Shown here: one piece after another, positions 27,101 through 39,100 of the stretch
Layout: each line of letters opens with the position of its first letter
How positions within the stretch are numbered: the first letter of the stretch is position 1
Assembly (NCBI GenBank): GCA_030248215.1
Contig: JASANG010004033.1
Span: 1-64,000, forward strand
Length of the DNA stretch: 64,000 bases
Direction of reading: 5' to 3'
Origin: Enoplolaimus lenunculus
Taxonomy: Eukaryota; Nematoda; Enoplea; Enoplida; Thoracostomopsidae
Position numbers and translations under genes: made by a program
The notes under the pieces: model-generated
Database searches by the model: none
What the model was told of the DNA's origin: nothing
The model's input: the letters and a program-made list of their open reading frames with translations, nothing else

Positions 27101-30100
27101 CGAAGCTTTTAGGACGTCTAAAAATCGAACTTTTCAAAAATTAAAATTCAAGTTTGCATCTGGGATGTTTTTGGATGTAAGGAAAAACGCAAATATGCAA
27201 AAATTTTCAAAATCCGACCATGTTTGAGCAAACACCAGCAGGTTGTGGCGAATACCTAAAAGGACATTAAAAAGTATTTAAGGCAAAAATACATCTTTGA
27301 GGTCTGAACCATTGTAATTACTATTTAGAGGGAAGGAAGGCTGACATTTTGCTACGGACTGCTGACCCCCATTCATGCGAAACCTCTTTTAAAAAATGGA
27401 ACTTTTCAAAAATTCTAGTTTGCGTCTATGATGCTTTAGGACGTAATGAAAAACGCAAATATGCAAAATTTTTCAAAATCCGGTCATTTTTGAGCAAACA
27501 CTGGCTGGTTGTGGCGAATACCGAAAAGGACATTAAATAAGTAGTTGAGGTAAAAAATATACCTGACTGTTCAGCGGGAAGGAAGGCTGATATTTTGCTA
27601 CGGATTTTTGATCCCAATTTATTGCGAAACTGTTTTACTACAGAGCGATCCTAAAGGTAAATTTGTTCAATTTTAGGTACTGCGATTCTGCGCCCCCACC
27701 GATTGTAACCAATTCAAACACATTGACGGTGATATTTCGAACAGATGTCAGCGAAAATGGACTCGGATTTTCAGCGAGATATACTTCGTTTCCTGTAGAA
27801 GAAGGTTCGTTTTTTTAGTTTCATTTATATTTTTAGGAATTATTTTCCAAGCTTTAAGCCCTATTCACAAGTGCAAGTTTTTGCAGCAAAATCTTGCACG
27901 TGCAACTTACATGCGCAACTTTGGTCACAAATCAGCTTTAAAGTTCTAGCAGTTGCAAATTATTCACTAGAATTCATGCTATTTTATTTAATTCACACCA
28001 GTGAACGTAAATGTAAGCCTCTTGAATTTCTTGCACCTGAAATTTGATTGGTCAATCGGAACGCAGCTGCGAGTTCTCGCTGCAAGAACTTGCACGTGTG
28101 AATTGCGTTCAGGTACGGCACCAGACGGTGGCGCACTGCTCCGCACGGCGCCTAACAATGCCGGACGATGGCGGACGGTATTTAACGATGACGGACAGCG
28201 CCGACATCATCAAAAGTACAGCGCAACCCTACCTTATAAATTTTAATTTAATATATATTTAGCATCTATTTAACTAAGACAGTACATTCAAGGGTATATA
28301 TAGCACAGGCGTCGGTTTTATAGTTCAAACCCCTTTGGATTTTTGGAAAACCGTTTTTTGATACTTTTTCCGTTTCTAACAAAAGGCACCATCAAAATTT
28401 GGGCCTCAGGGGCAGAACAATATTCCGTGTGACTGGAATAGAATAAGCTTAGGCTTTAGGCTAATTTTTTGCTTTGGCTTAGACTTAGGCTTAGGTTTAG
28501 GCTTAGGCTTAGGCTTATGCTAATGCTTAGGTTTAGGCTTTAACTTAGGCTTAGGCTCAGGCTTAGGCTTAGGCTTAGCAATATGCTTATACTACTGTTC
28601 CGCTCGTGTTCTTTGCATTGAACAAAATTTTCATAAGATGTAATACGCCCACGAGCAAATTCTTAGCTTCTCATGTTTGCACGATAACACTTTTGCGAAG
28701 CGATGCGTATATTCTATTCAGTCTGGTTCAACGCTTGCCTAAGCCATGTCGGAAGGATAATGTAAAGTTACCGTTAAACTGAGACAAATCAACTAAAACT
28801 AGTGGTTAATGATCATCGCAACTTCATGCTGGCTAAACATTGCGCTTTTGTTCATTTCCCTCCCACAAACTTAAGCCTAACGTCTAAACCATTGAACCTG
28901 AGTCAAAGCCCGGGCCAACTGAACCTAAGCCTAAATTTATGCTAAAATCTGAAAATTACGAAAACTGTAAAAGCATAGTGAACGAGCCAATGATTGTTTT
29001 GAAATCGTTTTTTAATCGATTTTTCGGCTCATGTAAACATCAGGAACGGAACGTTTTTCTGCCGAACTTTAACAGTGTACGCTTAAGTATTAGACTATAT
29101 TTTTGCTCACGTTTAGACTTAGACTTAGCAATATGCGTATACTACTGTAACTGCCCTGTTCTATACACTGGCCGATTTTTGTTTACGAATTAATTTTCGT
29201 GTGTTTTGTAACCAGAATGCAGCGGAACTTTCTCTGGTGCGTCGGATGTGATCACAAGTCGCGGATATCCGGATGCGGTTTCCAGCGCCATTCAATGCGA
29301 GTATCATATTGTCGCAAAAGTTGGCAAACAAATTGCATTAACGTTTAACGATTTTTTGATCGATTGTACCGAAGGCTACTTAATGATACGGTATGGCTCA
29401 AATAATTGAACCAGCAATGAATCCATCATCATTCTACAGTGCTGGAGTAGGACTTTTTGTAAGCTGAAACGGGCCGGAATATCATCATTCTACAGTGCTG
29501 GAGTAGGGCTTTTTGTAAGCTGAAACGGGCCGGAATATCATCATTCTACAGTGCTGGAGTAGGACTTTTTGTAAGCTGAAACGGGCCGGAATATCATCAT
29601 TCTACAGTGCTGGAGTAGGGCTTTTTGTAAGCTGAAACGGGCCGGAATATCATCATTCTACAGTGCTGGAGTAGGGCTTTTTGTAAGCTGAAACGGGCCG
29701 GAATCGCGCGATGTTAGCTGTCAACTTTTTAGTACTTAAAACTAGTAGTCGCTAAAGCTATACTTAATAAGGTGCAAACCCGACGTGAAAAAAAACCGGA
29801 ACCAGTCTGAAAATGGTAATCGTAACGGCCGATGTAAAGATGAGGGCAGGAATATTGTTGTGTCTGACCGGAGGTGAAAAACCGGACCCGGTCGGAAAAT
29901 GGTAATCGTAACGGCGCATGTAAAGATGAGGACAGGAATATTGTTGTGTGGGACCGGAGGTGAAAAACCGGACCCGGTCGGAAAATGGTAATCATAACGG
30001 CCCATGTATTCTACAGTGCTGGAGTAGGACTTTTTGTAAGCTGAAACGGGCGGGAATATCATCATTCTACAGTGCTGGAGTAGGACTTTTTGTAAGCTGA

Positions 30101-33100
30101 AACCGGATTCCCGAGTGCTGAAAATAATCATTCTACAGGGCTGGAGTCGGCTTTTTGTAAGCTGAAACGGGCCGGAATATCATCATTCTACAGTGCTGGA
30201 GTAGGACTTTTTGTAAGCTGAAACGGGCCGGAATATCATCATTCTACAGTGCTGGAGTAGGACTTTTTGTAAGCTGAAACGGGCGGGAATATCATCATTC
30301 TACAGTGCTGGAGTAGGACTTTTTGTAAGCTGAAACGGGCCGGAATATCATCATTCTACAGTGCTGGAGTAGGACTTTTTGTAAGCTGAAACGGCCGCGA
30401 AATCATCATTCTACAGTGCTGGAGTAGGACTTTTTGAAAGCTGAAACGGGCGGGAATATCATCATTCTACAGTGCTGGAGACCGGACTTTTTGAAAAAGC
30501 TGAAACGGGCGGAAAATCATCATTCTACAGCTGCAGTAACGGAAACGGGCGGGAATATCATCATTCTACAGTGCTGGAGTAGGGCTTTTTGTAAGCTGAA
30601 ACGGGCCGGAATATCATCATTCTACAGGGCTGAAGTAGGGCTTTTTGTAAGCTGAAACGGGCCGGAATATCTTTATTCTACAGTGCTGGAGTAGGACTTT
30701 TTGTAAGCTGAAACGGGCCGGAATATCATCATTCTACAGTGCTGGAGTAGGACTTTTTGTAAGCTGAAACGGGCCGGAATATCATCATTCTACAGTGCTG
30801 GAGTAGGGCTTTTTGTAAGCTGAAACGGGCCGGAATCGCGCGATGTTAGCTGTCAACTTTTTAGTACTTAAAACTAGTAGTCGCTAAAGCTATACTTAAT
30901 AAGGTGCAAACCGGACGTGAAAAAAAAACCGGACCTGGTCGGAAAATGGTAATCGTAACGGCGCATGTAAAGATGAGGACAGGAATATTGTTGTGTGGGA
31001 CCGGAGGTGAAAAACCGGACCCGGTCGGAAAATGGTAATCATAACGGCCCATGTATAAGATGAGGGTGGGAATATTTTTCTGTGGACCGGAAGTGAAAAA
31101 CCGGACCCGGTCTGAAAATGGTAATCATAACGGCCCATGTAAAGATGAGGGCAGGAATATTGTTGTGTGGGACCGGAAGTGAAAAACCGGACCCGGTCTG
31201 AAAATGGTAATCATAACGGCCCATGTATAAGATGAGGGTGGGAATATTTTTCTGTGGACCGGAAGTGAAAAACCGGACCCGGTCTGAAAATGGTAATCAT
31301 AACGGCCCATGTAAAGATGAGGGCGGGAATATTTTTCTGTGGGACCGGAAGTGAAAAACCGGACCCGGTCTGAAAATGGTAATCATAACGGCCCATGTAA
31401 AGATGAGGGCGAAAATATTTTCTCAGTGGGACTGCAATACAGTAAGCTTAAGCTTTAGATTATTTTTTTGCTTAGACTTAAACTAAGGCTTGGGTGCAAG
31501 CTCATTCTTACGTTTATGCTTAGCTTTAGGCTTAGGGATATGCGTATGCTACTGTTGCGGCCCTATTCTATACTTTGGTCCCGATACCCTTAAAGTGTTA
31601 TCAAACCATTGGTTCGATAATGGTTTGACCAATCTAAACAATTTTAAACTTTGAAAATTAATTTAAGCTTAATAGTATTAAACTCACCAAACGGACGACG
31701 CAATTTTTCTAAAAATACATCAAAATCACTGCCGAAGTTGCCGGAATTTCCGTTCAAAACTCTACCGGAGCCGGAGCCACCACCGAAGGTCCGTGGTTTT
31801 CTTCGGAGTCGGAGCCGAAAGTAGATGTCCGGTTATACCTTCTTGCTGGAAGATATTAAATGGTATAGCATAGTAGCTTATTTAACGGTGGGTTGTAATC
31901 AGTACTAGTGGGTTCGTACTCAGAGGGGGCCAGGAGGATCATTGCCCTTGGAAGAATTTAGCCAGTTCCTTGAATAGTTTCAACCTTGCTTGTAAGTCAT
32001 CGAAAACCCTTGTATGCTCCTCCTGAAAATATTTAGCCCCTTTCTTACAAGGTGAGCTGGCTACGGGCCTGAGTATAAGCAGTGATTTTTGTTACAGCTG
32101 AGACTTATAAAATGGCTGAGGTTATCAAGAATGGTATGCAAACTGAGGGACACACGCTTTGGGATATGTCCCATTCTGAAAATTCTAGAAATGTAACAAA
32201 GTTGAACCAGGCTGTAATGTTCTATATCTTAGAGGTCGAAAAACAATCTTTTACATGAGGTTATATGCCTTTTCAAACTGAACTCCAGGCCCGTATCCTG
32301 CTCACCTTGCTAGGGGCGAGGGGGGGGCTAAAATTTTTCAGGAGGGCTTTCAAGGGTTTTTAATGACTTGCAAGCAAGGTTGAAAATTTTCTAGGTGGGG
32401 GGGGGGCAAAATTTTTCTACGGGGGCTGAGCCCCCCCCTGCCGCCCCCTTAGTCTGGTTACGTCGTTGAGGTTAGTTGTGAAATAGTGGCAAAGATTAAT
32501 GTTTAAGCATTGCCTAATTTATTGCAAGGTCACTTAATTCTCACACGATGCTTTATTGCAATTTAACAGTAAAAACGGCAACAGATTTAAAATCTAACGC
32601 GGCGCTGAGGTGGTAGTTTTGTGTGCTGGACTTAATTAAAATAGCCGACATTCGTACACCCCTGTCAGAAATTTTTTTTTGTAATAAAATGGTAAGGTCC
32701 GTCCTACCTTACAATTTCCTCTGTAACAAAAATGACACGTCATATATACCATACAGTAAAAAAATTGTGTTTCATAACTTTTGCCAGCAACCCCAAACAC
32801 CCTGCCCTCCGTCATAAATTTGTGGATCCACCGCTGCAGTAGCTTTGAGTGATATTATTTTACTGTCGATTAAAACGATAAATTAAAGTCAAAAATATAC
32901 AAAATTTATAATAAACTTAGATCGAAAAAAATAGAAAAAATTTGAATTTAACAGATACTCATCTTCGAATGGCTATTAGTTCCAGTGGAAAAGTTCCTTA
33001 CAATTGAAACCGTCCGGCCGCTCCTGATTGAAATAAATAACAAAACGTACAGCTTAATCGTTTAAAATATTAGCTTTTCAGGAATGGACCAAACGAAGAT

Positions 33101-36100
33101 TCGCCGCCAATGTCCGGATTTGAAGATGGCAAACTTTGCGGTGAACTCGGCATCAAACAGTTAATTTCACACGGGAATCGGTTGTACATGAAATTTGACG
33201 TATTTGGCGTTAGTGGCGGACGAAATAATATGACTGGACCGTTCTTTTGTATCACTTACGTTGAACATGATGGAGGTACTGTAGTGACCCGAATAAGAGG
33301 GTGTGGGGTAAGATGGGGTCCCCATTTTTAGTCCCAATCAGTAGAAGTCCGTATCCCAAATAAGAGTTCGTTAGCGGATAGTGTCCCTAAATCCTAATTA
33401 GAGTCCATGAAGGTCAGTCATTCTTAATTGTAGTGCATAAATGAATCAAGGACCAAATAAAATTGAGTTCAAATCTTTAAGGCGTACTTAAATTTTGTAA
33501 GTACATTCCTAAGTATAACCTTGCATGAACTCTCAAGCTTTTGACGCAAGACAAATCAGCCTCTATTCAATTAAGTATACTTTTTGTATAGATCTCGACG
33601 CGCTGAGTTAAACGGTACCAGTTTTAGAGTTGCAAGACTGCTGGTTTAATGGTATAGACGAAAAGACTATAGCGAGTCAATGATAGTGCCGTTGAAGTCA
33701 ACGCTTTAAGAACTGCAAGACGAAACAATTTACGACGTTTCGTCGCCCGACAACTTGTCACTCAACAGAATCCTAAAGCCTATGAATAAAGCTAATCATA
33801 ATCCTAAGTGTAAGCATAAGCATAATGATGGGCGAAGAATTGTCGAGTTGATTACTTCTCAGATTACAAGTAGTCAGTCGACGAGTTGGCGGGCGAGGAA
33901 TTGTCGTGATATCAAGACGAAATGTTTTTCATTAAACCCCTTAGGGCGATCCATATTCTATTCCGCCAGTAGCGCTGGCACAGGGGGATTTGAAGCAGTG
34001 TTTGACACTGTAAAATGTTTAAGCGGGGTTGAAGAATTTATAAAATTTACAAAATTAAAACGTCTTAAAAATGAAACGCTATTTATAATCCACGCATCTT
34101 ACTTGAGGGGCGGAACAATATTATAAGCATATTCCTAAGCCCAAGCCTAAGCCTAAGCGTAAGAATGAGCATATTCCTAAGCCTAAACCTAAGCCTAAGC
34201 CAGACAAAAAAATTATTCTAAACCTTAAGCTTACTCTATTCCATTCCCACAGGAAAACGTTCCGCCCTGATCTTTACATGGGCCTGAAATTGCAAAGAAC
34301 ACTATTATTTTAAAGTGTTGGCTATTTCACAGTTGAAAGGGCTTAATCGTAGTTATGGCTGCCCCTGATTAGCTTACACCTTTTAATAAAACAATCAAGG
34401 ACCGTTTCATGGCCAATGTTACTTTAAGCGGCGTAACAGTAGATTAAACGTATTCTTAAGCCTAAGCGTTGCACAAATGTGTTCCTAAGCCTAAGCCTAA
34501 AGCCTAAGCCTAAGCAAAAATGTAACATACAATCTAAACCTACTCTTTTATAGACCCACCAGAAACCTGGACGCCCCTTAAAGTAAGCCTAAGCCTAAGC
34601 CTAAGCTATTGGCCCGTTTTAATTTCAGGCGGTGTGAATAACACAATTAAGGATTCTTAGTTTCGAATTTCAGGCTGTGGTGGCGCTCTGACTGATGCAT
34701 CGGGAAGTTTTTCGTCGCCTCAGTATCCGCAAACCAGCGTATCACGATACATGTGTTCGTGGACAATCAAAGTCGCTAAAGGTATTGTGAAGACAGTGTT
34801 CGTTGTGGCATATTTTCACACGAAGGTCACTAAGAAATTTTCGATTGACAAGCAACCAATGAAAATTCAACTGCGGTACTGTTAATCCTCCAGCCAATCA
34901 CAATCGACACCGGCCGAATTTAAAGAGCGTTAAGAGAACAGTCAGCAACTCCACCCACCTGGAGCGGATAGGCATGTACTAGCGGATCGAAAAGGATCGG
35001 GAGGGGGGTGGCAATGATAAAGTCCTTACCTTACGGTCGTCCTCAGAAAATTGGCACAAATTTAGCATACAGTAAAAATGGCGTTTCATCAGTTTTGACA
35101 GGCCACCCCCCGTCAAAAATTTCTGGATGGGCCGCTGTAGGCAAAGCTGTTCGCCGAGCAAACTTTATACTCAACGCTTTTGAGCCGTATTGTCAATGAA
35201 GAAATAGGAGAACGACACGTAAACTGACACACCAGCCGAAATGCTGCAGTGTGAAACATCCTGAACTACTCCGGATAACAAGTTGTCGGTGGTCGAGTTG
35301 TCGGGCGACGAATTGTCGCGATGTCACTATTTACTGTGTTATCTGCTCATCTGAAATTTTACTCAGTAACTTGTCTTAACGTTTTATGCTCATAGGATTT
35401 GTAAAAATAAACCCTTCCAGTTCAATTCGACGCTGATTTTTCAACCTTGTAATGTTTGTAGCCAATCAGGGCGGTGTTAGCCTTAGTCCACATTTTACCA
35501 GGCATATATTGGTTTTATTACTCGTTAGTGATTCGCTGGTTTTGTTGCAAAAGTTTCTAAAAATATTTAAATTAATGATTTTTCAGGGAATCACATTGAA
35601 CTTACGATACCGGTTCTTGAACTTCCGGGTCCGTCACGGAACAGCAATTGTAGATCACGTGTAAAGGTAAACCGCTCTGTTATTAATTTAACATTTAGTC
35701 TTAATATCTTAACAATTATAAAGTAAATCTAGATTTATAGCTAGGAATAAGCCTAACTAAGACTATGCTTTGCCATAAACTGGCTAATGTAAAGAACAGG
35801 AACGGAACAGTATTATAAGCATACTCTTAAGCCTAAGCCTAAGCCTAAGCGTAAGCGTAAGAATAAGCATATTCCTAAGCCTAAGCCTAAGCCTAAGCAT
35901 ATTCCTAAGCCTAAGCCTAAGCCTAAGCCTAAGCATATTCCTAAGCCTAAGCCTAAGCCTATGCCTAAGCCAAGCAAAAAACTTAGTCTAATGTTTAAGC
36001 TTACTCTGTTGCAGTCCCACAGAAAAGCGTTCAGCCCCTAATCGTTACATAGGCCCATAAGCCTAACGCTAATGCTGTCTCTGAGTCTACAAGTCCTAAA

Positions 36101-39100
36101 GTTTTGTGCTAATTTTTGTAAGCCTGATTTTAAACGTAAATCGAAACGGTTCAAGCAACAAATCTGGTTGTTTTGCCAGCAGGAACCACAACTGGTTACA
36201 TAACGGAAATATGCCAGTCGGAATTTTTTGAAAATTAATAAAAACAGCGTTTACAGCCTGCTGAATTTAGCCGTTTCCCTCATTAAATATACTAGTTATA
36301 GGTCCGTAGCCAGCTCACTTTGCTGGGGGGGCTAAAAATTTTTTGAGGAGGGGCATTCAAGGGGTTTTAATGACTTGCAAGCAAGGTTGACAATTTTCTA
36401 GGGGGGCCAAAATTTTTCCAGGCGGGGCTGAGCCCCCCTGGCTCTCCCTTGGCGACAGGCCAGACTAGTCAATGTGGTGGCCATATTTGCAATCGTGGAT
36501 ATATTTGTGCCGACAAAATTTTACTCCTGTCTGAAAACTGCGGAATTGGTTTCGTACACTTCGTCGTTTGAGTAAACTTTACTTTTTTTTGACTTCATCA
36601 TGTTTGGCCCATGTATAGAACAGGGCCGGATCGTTTTCCGGAGGGGCTATAATAGAGTCAGTTTAAGCTTTAGACTAATTTTTTGGTTAGGGTTAGGCTT
36701 AGACTTAGGAATAGGCTCATCCATACGCTTAGGCTTTAGTCTTAGGAATATGCTTATTCTACGGTTCCGGCTCTGTTCTATACATGGGCCTCATGTTGTA
36801 TTGGTTTTCAAACTCTATGTATGTGTTCTAATTTGCATACGACAACCACAACAACTGTAACGCTGCCCTAAATACACATTTGGGGCGTTCCACTTTTAAT
36901 AGTATAGATATACTTTGAGCAACTAAATACAAATTGTACACAAGTAAAACACACAGTGCACTGTATGAAAAATTTGTCACACGCACTGCGCAGTGCAAAT
37001 CTCCACAAGACGTGAGAGCCTACTCGGGCTCGAGCGACCAAGCTCCTATAGCTCAGTGGTCATCATAAACGCCTCCCACCCGTGAAACAGGGGATCGAAT
37101 CTTACCTTGAAATTACATCTTATATGAAATTGAAAATATTCATGTGAGAAAAGGTTAATGAAAAATTCTTACTGAGTATCTGTAACCCTTTCACTCATAG
37201 AGTATACTATAAGCAACTAAATACAATAATGTACGAGCAATGCAAACACTGTGAGCAGTATTTAACATTTATATAGTGCAAAATCTCCACAAGACATGAG
37301 AACCTACTCGGGCTCGAGCGACCAAGCTGCTATAATTGAGTGGTCACTGTAAACGCCGCCCACCGGTGAGGCTGGGCTTCGAATCCTGCCTTAAAATTAG
37401 TTTTGAGTGAAATTGAAAGTATTCACATGATAAATGGTTAACCTACTGCTTTGCAGAAATCAAAAGTTTGTGCCGCTCCGTGTGAACTATTTTATTACCG
37501 GTATACTTTTGACGAATACAAATCCTACCGGCACTCTAACCCTTAGGACCCTATTGCTTTGACTATTTCAGGTATACAAAGGATCGTACGAGTCAAAATA
37601 CGATATGATACAACAATATTGTGAAACAACCTCTGTAACAGAACCGATTCGAATCAACGCAAGCGAAGCTGGTTTGTCGTATCATCAGTTTATTTATCGT
37701 GGCCAGTACACTCTTCATGCGCAAAAAGGATTTCTAGCTCGCTACAGAACAGGTAAACGTTGATGTTTTATTAGTAGCGGAACGCCCAACACAAGGGAGA
37801 TTAGATGACCCCCACTGTCGGTATATGTGCACGTAAGTGTATATAAGGCAAATGTTGCCATACCTGTGCACATATGCCGGTATAAGACGTTGTTGCATTG
37901 GCCGTGTGGTGTAGTGGTAGCATGCTTGGCTCGAGCGCAAGACGGCCGAGGTTCGATTGCCGACGTGGTCATTAACTTTGGGCAAAACTTCAAACTGGGG
38001 TCGTACAGACCGGTAGTACCAACACCCACAATTTCTGGACAAACGCGAAAAAGTAGGGCATACGCGCTCCTAGAGCTGTCAGACGGGCCCCTTGTAAAAG
38101 TATCGTTCCGGGGCCACAACGGCAGATTCGCAACGGTGGGCTACGCACTCTCAGACGTCAGTAGTATATAATGGTAGACGAAAAGTCGCGAGCGAAACGA
38201 GCGAGAAGCTAAATGAGCGTGAATAACGGGATGTTTTTAGGTTGAGTTGCGCCCAACCTAACGGGTGGGTAGTGGTAGCCGCGGTGTTTTTGGGGCCAAT
38301 GTTACGTTAAGGGGCGTAACACTCAGTAGATTAAGCGTATTCCTAAGACTAAGCCTAAGCCTAAGCGTTGCAAAAAAAACGAATTTCTAAGCCTAAGCCC
38401 AAGCGTAAGCAAAAAGATGTAATCTAGAATCTAAACCTACTATTTTATAGATCCACCAGAAACCAAGACGCCGATCAAAGTAACATGGATCGTTTTTTGG
38501 GTTACAATATTAATATTTTTCTCGTTCGCTACGCACGCTCGTAAACCTCTTAAAGAGATTATACTGTGAAAATGGGAATTTTGGCTACGCTCCTGGTTTG
38601 TCAAGTGTTTTGTTTTCATTTTGGCCAAATTTTTTGCAATTTGATTGTGCGTTTCGCTTTGTTGCTACCCATCATTAGACCCAAGCTCGCAGTTGGGATT
38701 AGGCTTATGATTATGCTTATGCATTGGCTTAGTTAGAACACTGTCAGTCGACTAGCTGTCTAGGCAACGAATTGTCGTAGACTGCTCTAAGATGTATATG
38801 TCGTAGGCCAATCTGCTATTCAGGCCAATTTACCAATTGGCCTAGGCCAATCTGTTATTCGGAGCAAATAGCAGTTTGGCCTAGGCCAAATAGGGATTTA
38901 AAATATAGTAAAACAACAGTAATGTAAAACCAACGCTGATAGGTTAACGATACTGCGCCTGACCAAATACATATGATTGGTCTAAGTTCAATAGCAATTT
39001 AGCCAAGGCGAAACTGCTATTATAACAAAATAGCAGATTGGCCTAGGCTAACTAGTAGTAATTGACCTAAATAGCAGATTGGTATACGACATATATATGG

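Noticed and set aside
29741-31396. Minus-strand open frames of 61-129 codons ([14 protein letters not shown]...)
   Set aside because: They follow the 86-bp satellite with the same period and overlap each other out of step; not genes.
35782-36055. Interstitial telomere or chromosome-fusion scar
   Set aside because: The TTAGGC-like units are bounded by transposon inverted ends and many copies carry 8-bp target duplications, so insertion explains them better.
37742-38119. 125-codon minus-strand open frame
   Set aside because: It lies across the SINE body at 37900-38165.
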